From NCBI GenBank assembly GCA_036346225.1, contig JARFIW010001105.1:1054001-1118000 (forward strand): a stretch of 64,000 nucleotides of DNA. The letters are read 5' to 3'. Position 1 is the first letter of the stretch. Each line of letters begins with the position of its first letter. Positions 19,851-31,765 of the stretch are shown in pieces. Origin of the DNA: Platerodrilus igneus (taxonomy: Eukaryota > Arthropoda > Insecta > Coleoptera > Lycidae). The notes under the pieces were generated by a model that was given only the letters and a program-made list of their open reading frames with translations, searched no databases and was not told the origin of the DNA. A program made the position numbers and the translations under genes.

Positions 19851-20421
19851 GCCAACTTTTTTGTGGAGAATCATAGTATCGTAAATATTAACGTATGAAG
19901 AGTTTTCTACGGTTTTAGTTCAAATAGAAGCTCTATTAAATTCCAGGCCTTTGTTGTGACTTATTAGGGATCCCTTGGATCCAGCTTATTTCATCACTTC
20001 AACTCCATTAACTTCGTTGCCGGCGTATGAGGTTTTAAACCCTCTAAGAAATCTGTTTGCAAGGAAGAAGTTGTTGGATCATTTAGTTTTGGAACAGGTG
20101 TCATACAGAATATTTGACGCAACTTTAATTGCGACAAATATGAGTAGATATGCAAGGTTACTTCTGCCTCAAAAAGTGCAATTTTCCCATGTATTTTCTT
20201 ATGGAAAAATCTAAGGTCCATTCTGGACATTTTTGTACCAAGCATTGAAATCCTCATAAGCAGAAATTGAGGGTCAATTCAGGTTACTTTTCAACCAACA
20301 CCCACGATGGAGGAGTCTATTACATTCAGTTTTTAAGAATAGGAAGACACTAATATAAATTATATAAAATTTTGTTGAGGATAATATATTTACAATCTAT
20401 ATTCTACATTTGCAATAAGTG
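19851..20421. other. Spacer without recognised gene
   Basis: Short opposing frames at 19975-20214 and 19994-20257 carry no family motif. It is the left neighbour of the polymerase fragment. Confidence 0.4.
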
Positions 20422-21004
20422 TTATATTTCCTCTTGCTCCATAATTGAATAATGTCCAACAGGTAGTGTTGCATATGAACCAGGAAGCAAGTGGCGTTTA
20501 TCATCGTGCGGGTTTAGGGCAATCTTCTCCTGAGTGATAGTGTAAACTTGATGCTTGGATGATTGAATTAGATTCCGCGTTATAAATACTTCCTTGTAGT
20601 CTTCGATACAATCAACATAATCCTCAAAAGTAATTCTATTCTTTATCACCGATCTTTTAATTCCTTTATTTTTCTTTGTAATACCAAAGTCTCGGATGCC
20701 AGGTGATTCTTCCTCTTCTCGTAAGAGTTCAGCTTCTTCTTCCTCGGCTGTTTTAAAAATTCCTCGTCCAAACATCTTTGATCATAACCAAATAAAATCT
20801 GTCATAAGTCGTCCATTATTTTCATCCTTCATCATCCCCAATACTTTTTTCTTAATTAGCGTAATTCCATAAATGTTGTTGGCAGGATAGTTGGAAGTAT
20901 CAAAACGTTTCCGACAATCCCGCTTCATAGTTTCATAAGGATCCTGATTTACTATTTTATAAATTAAACTATCTGTATCCGTGTAAAGAACTCGGCACCC
21001 ATCT
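20422..21004 (-). pseudogene. Protein-primed family B DNA polymerase, C-terminal fragment
   Basis: The frame carries Y-T-D-T-D-S-L-I-Y, the metal-binding box of family B polymerases, then K-K-K-V-L-G and a basic C-terminal region ending in H-Y-S-I before a stop. This arrangement belongs to polymerases of Polinton/Maverick elements and related adintovirus and bidnavirus lineages, copies of which are common in insect genomes. About 190 codons remain with one in-frame stop at about 20779-20781. The N-terminal exonuclease and the rest of the palm are missing. Upstream it is joined directly, in frame, to an RTE sequence. Described only as a relic; no other Polinton gene was seen nearby. Confidence 0.75.
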
Positions 21005-22399
21005 TTGTATTTTTGTCTTTCTTCTATTAAATTCAGGATATCCTTTGTATCCATGGTTTCTTTTTTTTGTGTATACCCCAGAGTACCTCTGGCCGCCATG
21101 TCTAGGCTGGATTTAATGTTATCCCATTCTGTTTCTACTTCCTTAGTATAAGATATTTTCCCGATATCTTTGAGCAATTCATTTGACTTTTTTTCGAATC
21201 ATTCTTGAATATCTTTATCTTTCAGTTTCTCTAAGTCCAAGTGCCTTTTTCTGCTTCTTTTTTTCAAATTTATAAATTTAAGTGCGGCCTTCATAATAAC
21301 GATGTTGTGGTCAGTATCTATATCTGCTTCTGGGTAGCTTATACAGTCCTTTACTTGTTTTCTAAACCGTTGTCTAACAAGAATGTAATCTATTTAAAAT
21401 CTTCCTATATCTCCTGGCATCTTCCACGTATATCATCTTCTAGCATGATGTTGAAATAATGTGTTTGTGATGGTTAAATAGTTCTTGTCGCAAAATTCAA
21501 CCAGCCTATTTCCCCTGTTGTTTCTCGTGCCTAAACCAAATAAACCTACTACCGCTCCTTCCCTACCCTCACCTACCACTGCATTAAAATCCCCCTTAAT
21601 TATTAAATTTTCATGTCCTTTTACGTATCTTAATATGTCTTCGATATCTTTGTAGATGGCTTCTACTTCTTCGTCACTGTAGCTAAAGGTGGGCATGTAT
21701 ATTTGTATTATTCCTGTGTTTACCGGTTTAGATTCTAATCTGATCACTCTTTCGTTCTTTTGTAAGTAATTTTCTACACAGTATCCTATCTTTTTTCGCG
21801 TAACTATCCCAACACCCAAATTTCCTTCCTCTGCTCCTGCATGAATTACCTTGAAGTCTCCACTCCAAAAATCCCCCGCTTCTGGCCACCGGACTTCGCT
21901 GATCCCTACTACGTCTAGTGATAACCTATTAATTTCGATTTTTAGGTTCTCTAGTTTACTTATTTGCTTCATACTTCTAACATTCCACGCTCCGACTCGC
22001 AAAATGTTCCCGATTTTTATTCTTAACTTTCCGATCGCATCCTCCGAAGTAGTCTCCTCCCGGAGATGCGAACAGGGGACTATTTTAACTCCGGAATCTT
22101 TTACTCCAGAGAATGCCATCCTTTTATTATAATTTAGGTACGCTGTGTACTTGGGAGGTAATGTGGCGGTTTCCTGTTGCCTTCCACATCGCGGTAGCGT
22201 GTCTTAGACTGCCATACCAACTAAGTACCGAACAAGCCATGGCCCTCTTTTGGGGACTTGTCTTAGTCTGGTTCCTCACTAACGACCCTACTACTTTGGT
22301 TGGACCTGTAGTTTGGCTCTTTAGCTCATTAGAACACGCACGCAATTTCACCTATTCTAGTAATTTAGAACTTCGGCAAGGAAGGTCCATTTGAAATGG
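21005..22399 (-). mobile_element. RTE-A retrotransposon copy 1 (5' half)
   Basis: 5'UTR 22399-22120 and ORF with an endonuclease (EEP) domain at 22119-21433: R-V-G-A-W-N-V-R-S-M-K, G-I-S-E-V-R-W, V-G-I-V, I-I-K-G-D-F-N-A, and N-T-L-F-Q-H-H-A-R-R. It continues in other frames through an I-D-Y-I-L-V-type region to L-E-R-Q-K-Y-K-like residues, where homology to the other RTE-A copies ends at about 21005. RT is absent. It matches the copies at 32538 and 48346. Confidence 0.85.
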
Positions 22400-23808
22400 A
22401 AAGGTATCTTAGTATTTATTAAACAAGATAACACGCCACCCCTTTACTGGCCTCTACGGATTGTCGAGGAAACCTTTGAGAAGGGATAAAGTTGTTAGCG
22501 TAGTGAATGTTAGGACTAACACTGGGACCTATAAAAAACTAGTGGTATAATTATCTCCTTTTCCTACACAATGGCTTAGATTTTACGTTTTTGGTTTATT
22601 CTGGCGCGATCAAGTTATCTTTTAGAATTTTAATTTATTTTGTTAAAATTTTCAGCTGCTAAATGCATTGTTGCATGGTTATAAATTCATATTGGGGTGG
22701 ATTATTCTTTATCCTGTTAAAAAATTGTTACGTCTACTTTCCAACGATGTAATAAACCTTACGCCTTTTATTTTGTTACTCATTCACATAGATTCTGGTT
22801 CCAATACTCAAACACCACCCTATACATTAGACATTCTTACAATAAGTACGCTTTACTATAATTTCATGTAAATCTAGTTGCTGCAAATGGAAAGTTCTTC
22901 TATAATCTAAATAGTCGGTACATTGTTTTAGGTATCCGTTGGCTTGATACATCTTCTAATAACTATAAATTTCAGACGCCCGTCTTTGTGTTAAAGTTGA
23001 GAGGCGCAAATCGATCGCTTTTTGGGATTTGCGTCCGAAGGTTTCGGAGTTGGGAGCGCGGGCGAGTGGTGGTTAGGTGGAGAATTTTTGCGTGCTTTGC
23101 GTAGGCCGGTTTTTATAACGGGAAACCGATAACTAAGGGAGAAATAAGGGTTTTCCGGGAAAAGATTAATTTGCAGCGACGTATTCGTTAACGTGTTAAA
23201 AAAGCTTGCATCCTTTAAAAATTTCCGATCTGAAAACCGAACGAGGCGTGCAACGAGGTCGGCAACTACTCGGTTGACGTCGGTACGAGAGAGAAAAAGG
23301 ATCGAGTTGGTTTCTGAAATTCGTATTCGGGCGTTAAAAAATACCTAATATATGCCAAACAACGCTATTCGTATTCTACAACCTGAATTATTAACGGTTT
23401 GCAAGCTGGTAGTATAGTATTTTCTTAAAACAGGTATTCAAATTTGTATAATTACTTGGAGAAACGTCAAACACGGGTAGTGAAAGCTGACGGAAACGAA
23501 CGAACATGTACCTTTAAAATCTATAAAGACACAAGTTTTTTAAAATTTGTTACATTTAAAATTATAAATCATCCAATATTACGTATTAGTTCCGATAATT
23601 GATTATTATTATACAATAACATGGCTTTTTAATATACACGGGCTATTTATTTCAAAAATAATTAATTTTTAAATTTGGCGATTCCATACGACGATATCCG
23701 AGCATTTACAATAGACCGTGATTTGCTCAGAAATTGGTGTATTCCGTATGTGGACGCAACAAATGCAAGTATACTACTAACCGACCTCCCAAAAGTGTCA
23801 CCGCCGTA
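22400..23808. other. Spacer without recognised gene
   Basis: AT-rich except for a GC-richer part at 22980-23330 with several CG dinucleotides (for example CGTCGGTACGAGAGAG). It could be a promoter or 5'UTR of a host gene, but no start or splice site could be supported. Confidence 0.4.
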
Positions 23809-23872
23809 GCGCGATGCTAGGGTGTCTGGCTACCATTCGTAAGTTCAATGGTTCAATGCCCAGTTCAATTAA
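23809..23872 (+). repeat. tRNA-like unit (SINE head or pseudo-tRNA)
   Basis: GTAGCGCGATGCTAGGGTG...GTCTGGCTACC...GGTTCAATGCCC resembles a degenerate A box and a B box (GGTTCAATGCC) with tRNA-like spacing. Stem pairing is poor. It lies directly before the 57-bp satellite. Confidence 0.35.
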
Positions 23873-23884
23873 TTTTTTTATTTT

Positions 23885-24757
23885 ATACTAGGGCAAAGTG
23901 ATCTTGGTCCAACCGACTCCCCCGAAGTGCTTTCGACATAGTCTACTAGAGCGAAGTGATCTTGATGCAATCGGCTCCCCGAAGTGATTTTAACAAAGTC
24001 TGCTAGGGCGAAGTGATCTTGATCCAACCGACTCCTCCGAAGTGATTTTGACAAAGTCTACTGCGGCGAAGTGATCTTGATCCCACCGACCCCCTCAAGT
24101 GATTTCGACAGTCTACTAGGGCGAAGTGACCTTGATGCAATCAACTCCCGAAGTGGTTTCGACAAAGTCTACTAGGCCGAAGTGGTCTTGATCCGATCAA
24201 CCCTCCGACGTGATTTCGACTAGGTCACTAGGGCGAATTGACCTTCATCCGTTCGACTCACCGAAGTGATTTTGACAAAGTCTACTAGGTAGACGTAGTC
24301 TTGATCCGGTCAACTCCTCGAGCTAATTTCAACTAAGTCTACTAGGACGAACTGATCTTCATCCGATCGACTCCCTGAAGTGATTTCGACAAAGACTACT
24401 AGATCGAAGTGATCTTGATCCGATCGACTCCCCCTAAGTGATTTCGACAAGGTCTACTTGGGCGATATGATCTTGATCCGACCGAATTCACAAAGTTATT
24501 TTGGCACAGTCCACTAGGGCGAAATGATCTTGATCCAATCAACTCCACGTAGTGATTTTGACAAACTTTACTACGACAACATGGTCTTCATCTGATCAAC
24601 TCCCCAAAGTTATTTTGACAAAGCCTACTAGGGCGAAGTTGTCTTGATCCAATCGACTCCACGAGGTGATTTTGACAAAGTCTACTAGAGCGAAGTGATC
24701 TCGATTCGCGCAATTTCTCAAAGTAGTTTTAATGAATTCTGCTGGGGCGAAGTGAAG
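23885..24757 (+). repeat. 57-bp satellite array
   Basis: About 16 diverged head-to-tail units of 56-57 bp with the core CTACTAGGGCGAAGTGATCT, then GATCCAATCGACTCC and GAAGTGATTTCGACAAAGT. Units start near 23889, 23945, 24000, 24057, 24113, 24169 and so on to 24739. Divergence between units is high, so the array is old. Confidence 0.85.
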
Positions 24758-25108
24758 ACGGGGCGTTGAGAGGGCGGGGCGTTGGGAGGGCGGGGCGTTG
24801 GGAGGGCGGGGCGTTGAGAGTGCGGAGCTGTTGAGAGGGCGGAGCGCTGAGAGGGCGGGGCGCAGAGGGGGCGGGGCGCAGAGGGGGCCGGACGCAGGGA
24901 GGACCGGGTGCAGAGAGGGCAAGGTGCAGAGAGGGCGGGGCGCAGAGAGGGGGGATCAGAGAGGGCGGGAGCAGAGAGGGCGGGGAACAGAGAGGGCGTT
25001 GCGCAAAGAAGGCGGGGTGCAGAGAGGGCGGGACGCAAAGAGGGCGGGGCGTATAGAGGGCGGGGCGCAGAGAGGCGGGGCGTAGAGAGGGCGGGGCGCT
25101 CAAAGTAG
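24757..25108 (+). repeat. GC-rich 16-18 bp minisatellite
   Basis: About 20 short units of the type GCGGGGCGCAGAGAGG or GCGGGGCGTTGGGAGG. Composition is very different from the AT-rich surroundings. CTCAAAGTAGT occurs on both sides (24717 and 25109), as if the array expanded inside a satellite unit. Several long frames through it are by-products of the repeat. Confidence 0.85.
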
Positions 25109-25299
25109 TCCCGTAGGGACTACAAACCGCTTCTAGTATTACTATAGAATGTGATTACTTTTCGTAATACTTAAACTTAAAGACTCGTAGAAACAATGGA
25201 TCACACTTCTCTGATAGAATTCTCTTTCGAGTTTCTATTATCACCTGTGTGTTTGATAACGCCGGAATTCAATTTTAATTCTCGCTATAAAACGAGTTT

Positions 25300-26770
25300 A
25301 TTTTTGATTCCGCTGTTCGTGCTTTCATATATTTTCTGAATTGCTCATCCTATTACTCCAAGAACGATGCACGTGTGTTTTGACAAAAAGTGAATATCTT
25401 GAGTGCATCGGTAAGTTCTTCCGCGCTTATTCGTACTAGTAAGATTCTCTTTTTTTAGCTGTTTGATATAGGCCCAATAGTTCTCCTGCATTAGGCCAAA
25501 TTGTTTCTACGTAGACCAACTACCCTTGTCTATAAACCGCTGTTGCAGTTATGATAGCCGCGTGGACGATACTGACCCCCGGGGCGAAGTGCTGCTGATT
25601 CACACCGATGGCTTGGCTGTAAGATAACTGTCTCGACACATAGAAGTATGTGACTTGTTTTGTTTTTTATTACATACCGGAGGATAAACTCAAGTCGCAT
25701 GGTGCTGACGAACAAAATACGTTTTAAGGACTCGCTTTAAAATTAGCTGCGCTAATGTTTCTGGTTATGTTAAAAATCTTACTAGAAATGATTCTAAATT
25801 TAATACTGTTTTTCTTCTTAACGCTAGTTATGTATCCCCCAATCTATGTATGTATAACAAAATAGAAGTTATTAGAAATTATTAGAAATTGTTAAAGAAA
25901 TTATTAAGTCAAGTGCAACAATGTAATTCAAGGATAATTAAATAAAGGTTATGAACAGTTCATGATGACGGATGCAATACAATGTATTCCAGACGATAGT
26001 GATACTGCAGGTGGCAGGTCACAGACAGTTAAGAACCGTGTTTACCTAGAAAGTAAGATTGTTACATTGTATAATGAATAGAATTAAGAAATAAGGAGAC
26101 ATGAGCTCTGCAAGTTCCCACAGACATGTGAGGAGCAGGGACAACATAAATACCCCCGGAGCCTCAGATCAGTCAGTCAGTCTCAAGTATTTTAGCTTTA
26201 ACATTGCAGTTTGCTTAGGCTACTCACTCATATTAATTCAATTATTAATTATTATTCGACTTAGAGTAATTTTAGATCAGTTCGTCAAAATTCTATATTA
26301 ATATCTGTAGAAACCAAATAAATTGTTACGAAGTTATGGAAGAAGTTTTTAAAAACACCGCTTTCAAGGCCCGAAACGTAACTCGCACTTGCTTAGACGA
26401 AAATATTAGCATTATTTTTTTTACTAATTTTATTATTTTATTACCTGTTAGATACGAATTGCGCACTTCGTGGAACAATTCTTGAATGTATACATAGACT
26501 AAAAGTGCTTTCTTTATTTAAATAGTAACTTCATCATTTTTTTTTGCTCGTTTAACTAAATTTTTTTATTGTTTTGTAAATAGAAAATCGATGACAGTAA
26601 ATTTTTCTAGCCTAGGTGAATCCCCAGCCACTCTCCGCGTTTGTAGTTGGTCTGCCCTTTTTATTCCCTTTATCTTTTTAGGCGTTTCTTACCATTATAA
26701 AATTTTGATTTTGTTTTCTCTTTCAGTTATTCTGAAGATTCTTTAGGGTGGGGGAATAGTCACGCCAACA
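25300..26770 (+). repeat. Relic related to the LTR/leader at 59200-60600
   Basis: Shares in the same order several words with 59200-60600: GTGCATCGGTAAGT against GTATTGGTGAGT, AGATTCTCTTTTT, ACCGCTGTTGCAGTTATG against ACCGCTGCTGCAGTTATG, TGCGCACTTCGT against TGCGGACTTCGT, and CCC(A)CACTCTCCGCGTTTG. That region precedes a Gypsy primer site. This copy has no coding sequence and is probably a solo LTR or leader relic, itself interrupted. Borders are approximate. Confidence 0.4.
26058..26329. repeat. Small insertion candidate (possible solo LTR)
   Basis: The 8-bp repeat ATTGTTAC flanks 256 bp (26066-26321) that contain a TATA-like ACATAAATACC, a TCAGTCAGTCAGTC start-site-like word and an AATAAA near the end. 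This fits a solo LTR, but no second copy is in the window. Confidence 0.3.
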
Positions 26771-28933
26771 CTTATTTGGTTTTAAAATTAAATTAATAAT
26801 ATATTGTTTAATTTGTATATATAACGACTATTAAGCTTAAATGTCGTTATCAGTATTGATTTCAATAAATTTAGTTTTAGTTTTGATAAGTCGACCTTCT
26901 AAAAAGGACATGTTGTACTATAAACGAATTCGAGTTTTGTATTTGTAAGGAAGTTTGTTGCTATTTGAGTAACTTTAATTTAATACGTGGACTTGGTGTT
27001 TATAACAAGGTTAGTCTCAATGTTTTATTATCCTACTCGTCCTTTTCTGTTATTCTCAAGTGAATCGAAGAATTAAGTGCTACTTCCACGTTTGGATTCG
27101 GCAAGTTATAGTTTAAAATTATTGCACATTTTGTTTGCTTTGGAAATAGTGCGTATGTTTCTTTTATTTTTGTATTTGATTGTTTTTTGTAAAGTGTTAA
27201 ATAGAGACTAGCGATTTTAATGTAACTCAAGTCCATACATTATTTCAAAACCACAACAACGAAAAATAAAATATTTATAACATGGAAATTAATAATATGC
27301 ATGTTTCATAACATAATTATACCAAATATAGGAGAAATTTTAGTAATATTACAGACCTGTAAGTATAATATAAAGTAATCTAAAGACAATAGCGCAAGCG
27401 TATTTAGACAATGTAGCCATTACTTAAAACACAGACGCTTAGGTAATGAAACTCACAGAGATCAAGTTACAGGCAATTTAATTATATCATTCAATACAAA
27501 GCACAAATGTTTTAAATACATTTATTCAAGTTCATGAAAAAATGCAATAGCCATGGTCACATGAGCTTCACATGATGGAATTGTGTGAGTTCGCGCTTGA
27601 TTCACGTGATAGAATTGTTCCACAATGACATGTCCTCCACCCCGAATGCATGAAAAAGTTGGAGGAATAATTGACGCGAGACACTCGACAGAAAACCATG
27701 AATATAATTATTCGCGAACCATAAATAAAAAGACATGTGAGAGTGATCGTTGAGAGATTAGTCGAGTACACCCCTATATATATGAATTAACAAACGGGCG
27801 TTAACGTAGTGAGACGTCGGAGATTTTCGCCAGAACCCACAACACTATCAGATTTGGATGGTTTGGTTCCAAGCAAAAAAATTGGAAATAATCCGATGTC
27901 AATTTAATTAACTTTTGATTCCATCGAATTCTTTAACCACCATAAGACGCACCTGTAAGTCATAGCTCGTTAGAGATTTTTTTTAGTGACATTAAGTATT
28001 GATAAAATTATACAACGTCCACTCTTGGTTAAAGTATAGTATTAATTTTTTTGATGTATAAATTCTGGACATAAGAAGTTTTAATTGTAAATTGAGACGT
28101 GTTGTAAAATACTATAATTAAATCATTAAACTTACAGTTAATTAAATATAAATTGATTATGAAATTTTGCAATTCTGTGTATGCATTTGTACACAGGAAT
28201 ATTGTTATGTTGCTGATGTTTAAATTGAATGTAAGTAATCTTAAAATTTTGTATGCATACCTATTTACAGGAATAATAAAACGATGCTGTAGTAAAAAAG
28301 ATATAGGTGATGCAGTGAGTGAAAAATTGCTGTTTTCTTTGAATGCACAAGTAGGGTAGCATTTTTATAAAAAGAACTCTTTTTCACCAGGAGTTCGAGG
28401 TAATTAAAATCCTCAGGAATACTCGTCGTCCAAACGCCTCTCACCAGACTAGACCAGACGAGTTAACACCCATAATTTACGACAGGTTGGAAACCTTTCA
28501 AGTTAAGTGTTATCGGTAACGTAACTAGAAATTGCAACTAGTTAATTAGTAAATTATTCGATTTTAGTTGCATTCCTGTACCACTGTAGTTGGTCGGTGT
28601 ATCTTTATTTTGTTACAGAATTCCCACCCTTTCTGGGCAACTCTAAATTAGAAATTAACGCTTCAAACATTCGTAAAACTACACTTTTTTGCAAAGTTTT
28701 TATATTAAATTAAGATATCGTATTTTTAATAAAAACCTACGCTTTTGTTTTATTTAGGTTGATTGAAGTTAAATTAGACTGGCTTGATTGCGTGTAAATC
28801 TAGCCTACGAATACGTTGAACATACAACTGCAATTTTTAATTTACAGCTCTTCTATTGCTATCTATAGATTTAATTTGCAACTAAACCTTACCTCTAACG
28901 GCATTATTCTATATTAATCAATAATTGTTTTAG
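26771..28933. other. Spacer, probably intron of the transporter gene
   Basis: No coding exon recognised. It lies upstream of the splice acceptor at 28931-28933, so part or all of it should be intron. The small frame 28153-28359 has no motif. Confidence 0.4.
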
Positions 28934-29222
28934 GTTTTCCATGACTGCGACATATTCAATTTGCTTAGAAATTGCTGGTGAACTTACATACCCAGTTCCG
29001 GAGACTACATCCTCTGGCTATCTCATAGCATCATCGCAACTTGTTGCCATTGGTCTTACTTATTTATATTCCTTTATTCTCCACAACTATAGTGCGTTTT
29101 GGGCAAATATAATCACTTGTGCGCAGCTTCTCATAAGTAATATTTTGATTATTTGCATGAAGTTCAATCGCAAACGACAAGCTGCTGAAGAGTCATATAA
29201 CAAACGACCACAAATTGAATAG
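28934..29222 (+). CDS. SLC49/FLVCR-like major facilitator, last exon
   Basis: Last exon of a 12-helix transporter like the FLVCR heme/choline carriers, in the plasma or organelle membrane. A splice acceptor TTGTTTTAG ends at 28933. The frame F-S-M-T-A-T-Y...E-I-A-G-E-L-T-Y-P-V-P-E-x-T-S-S-G-Y-L corresponds to helix 11 and its loop, then a last helix with W-A-N-I-x-x-C, and a cytosolic R-K-R-Q-A-A-E-E-S tail. AATAAA lies at 29227-29232, just after the stop. The usual G-T-S-S-G is T-T-S-S-G. Upstream exons are not in view; the gap to the left is TE-filled. If no upstream exons exist it would be a fragment. Confidence 0.7.
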
Positions 29223-29232
29223 TTTAAATAAA

Positions 29233-29889
29233 ATCTCATAAAATACAAAATTGCATTTTATTAAACTAAACTAACAGCATTCTGATGCAGTTCGCTGTTG
29301 TCGATGTTGAGTTAAATCGGAAAAACTTTTAATTGCATGTAACGATTGTGCATTGATTAGGCAAACATTGATGTACAGGAAAACATTTTTTAATTTTAGT
29401 TAGTTTAGAAATGGTAGTAAGAAAATGTACAAACAATTTTATGGAAGCGCGGTGAGTTTGTAATTTACTAATAAGGATATTTCATCATATTCTTAAAATT
29501 AAAATACCGAAACAAATAGTAAAGTACGTGGTACATTCTTTCGTAACCAGCAATTACAAACAGGAACGTTGCCTTAATCTTATCAAACTAGACAAACACC
29601 AAAATATTTTCCATGTCTCTACGAATTTAGATTTGACAATATTCTCACGTATTGAAAAGAACAGAAAATATTGTAAATTATTTAAATATACGGAATGCAT
29701 AAAATGTAATACGATTTAATGGGTAAGAACTAAACCTTGGCGCAGATTGGTTAGTAAATAGACAGTGTGAAAATACCATGACACATATTATCCCATGTAC
29801 TCAGATAACCTTGACATAACCGCAAAATTAGTGCAAGATACACAAATCCTGGGACTTAGAATATCACGTAAAACCCTCGGGGATATTGT

Positions 29890-29925
<36 letters not shown>

Positions 29926-29926
29926 A

Positions 29927-29981
<55 letters not shown>

Positions 29982-30584
29982 ATAAGATGAAATAATAACT
30001 TAGACCTTTATGCAAAGCCCAAATAATCATTTCAAATCGAGCTAGTAATTGAAAGATGGAAAATATAAGAAGTTTTGGACAGGACTTGAATCTGTATCCT
30101 CCACGTTGTAGCGTCATTTAAATATTGATATGATAACGCCGTACGCCGATGTGATAAACGTCCAGCTGAACGCCACCGCTTTGTGTTTTTCTTTAATCTT
30201 CTAATTTTATTATGCCACGGTTAGCCCTTTTTAATTTACACAGAGTGCACAACGTTACGATGATCAATTTTCATTTACCCCTTTATGATTACCTGTTTGA
30301 ATTGATAAAACGAAGTCAATCAACATTGCCGTGCAAGCCGAGGACTAAGGATTTTTATCGAGCCCCCAGCATTGGGCCGTCATAAAAGCTGCCGTGGAAC
30401 CTTAGAAATTTTTTTAGACGAAGCTGGGACAAAGCTTTAACATGTCCTTGACCAGGGTCATTAAATTATTTTCCAAAAAAATGCAAAAATTTCAAAAAAT
30501 TTCCATACCCTTTTGTTTCTTTTTCAAAAACTTTCTGCAGCTTCCCTGGCTAGCTCAGCTGTGCCTCTTCTCGGATACCTAAAT
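29233..30584. other. Spacer with microsatellites
   Basis: No gene supported. Two (TA)n tracts interrupt it at 29892-29977. The frames through them (29788-30117 minus, 29795-29995 plus) are artefacts. Confidence 0.5.
29892..29977. repeat. Two (TA)n tracts
   Basis: TA dinucleotide runs 29892-29921 and 29929-29977, separated by AATTTACC. Confidence 0.9.
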
Positions 30585-31765
30585 TTACAACCATTCCTCC
30601 TGTTGCTGTACTTGGGCTTGTGTGCTGTTGGCTGGTGTACGTTTTAGGTCAGTTGTGGATGGCGTTTCTCGAATGACAACGTGCTGTTTCTGCGTCCGTA
30701 GGTTACCTTCGTAAAGCCATCTTCGTCGGTCTCCGGATCGTGCTTTTGGGGCAGCGAAACTGACGGTTGTCTTTAATTTGAATGTTTCTTTTGTAGTTCC
30801 TCCAGGTACTTCGGGCATCGTCTATAATTGGCTGGGTGCGGGCCTAGACAATTGACGCAAGTCGTTGTTGTTTCGGGTTTCTTTGTACATTCTGCAGCAG
30901 TGTGTTTTTTGCTGGATTTTACACACTGGGGTTTGAACCCGCAGTAAAGGCTGGAATGCCCATATCTCTGGCAGGAAAAACATTGAGAAATCTCTACGCG
31001 AGATTCAAATGCGAGGACTTTCACTCCGTGGCAGTATAACAACTACCGTAGATTGTAGATAGTCTTGGAGAACTCGACATTCTGCATAATTATCAGAAAG
31101 GCGTTGCTGCATTCCTTGTCGCGACCACGTAATTTGTTTGTGTGCGTGACGGAGTATTCTCTGAATGTGAGTTCTGCTTGAACGTTTTCTGCTGAGATGC
31201 AAGCAGTAAGTCCTTTGATGACAACATTTAGTTCTCGGTTCTGTTTAAGCCCATATGTATGCAACTCAATGGCTTCTCGCTTCAGGTAATCCTGGACGAA
31301 CCTGAATTCCGTATCGGCGATTGCGTGTATACGGGTACCTGGGCCTGGTGCTCGTATACCTATGTCCTTTTGTAAGAGTTGAGTCAGGTTCTTTGCGTGT
31401 GGAACGAAGTTTGGTAGCTCGTCGGTGTAGATAGGCGGTATTCGTGTTTTCGTGTTGGTTGCTGAAGGCATTGTTGATTTGGAAGTTTTCGATGAGGTGG
31501 AGGATGCGACCTTAGCATAGTTCGGCGGTGATGTTGTGATCGAGTTTATGTTATTAGCAGCGTTGTCGTCGGTTTACATCTCGTTGGATGGAGGCGGAGA
31601 CGGCTTTGGTTGGCTGGAGGTTCTTTTTCGTTTTGTATCCGTTTCGGAGGTTGATTATAAGTCTTTTATTTGTCTACGGTTTTTACCGGTTTGGAAATCC
31701 ATATCTGTGTCGGAGAAGTTTACGGAGGCCCTCCGTGTTGAATTTGTCTTGCTGGTAGACGGCAT
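30585..31765 (-). pseudogene. Jockey/X-element-type LINE ORF1 (gag-like)
   Basis: One reading frame starting at the ATG 31765 (M-P-S-T-S-K-T-N-S-T-R-R) passes an RNA-binding central region (31471-31043) and then zinc knuckles: C-F-S-C-Q-R-Y-G-H-S-S-L-Y-C, a second C...H-T-A-A-E-C, and C-V-N-C-L-G-P-H-P-A-N-Y-R-R-C. This C2HC set with the preceding fold is the nucleic-acid-binding ORF1 of Jockey-clade LINEs. In-frame stops at about 31655, 31575 and 31043, and a late frame end near 30585, show decay. ORF2 is not present downstream on the minus strand. Confidence 0.8.

Noticed and set aside
23885..24757. Regular direct repeats resembling a CRISPR array.
   Set aside because: Units are head-to-tail and diverged throughout with no conserved-repeat/unique-spacer alternation; eukaryotic satellite.
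24596..25108. Several long open frames on both strands (Pro/Arg/Gly-rich).
   Set aside because: They run through the 16-18 bp GC minisatellite, stay open in many frames at once and have no domain.
29788..30117. Open frames with long Tyr-Ile runs.
   Set aside because: They only translate (TA)n tracts.
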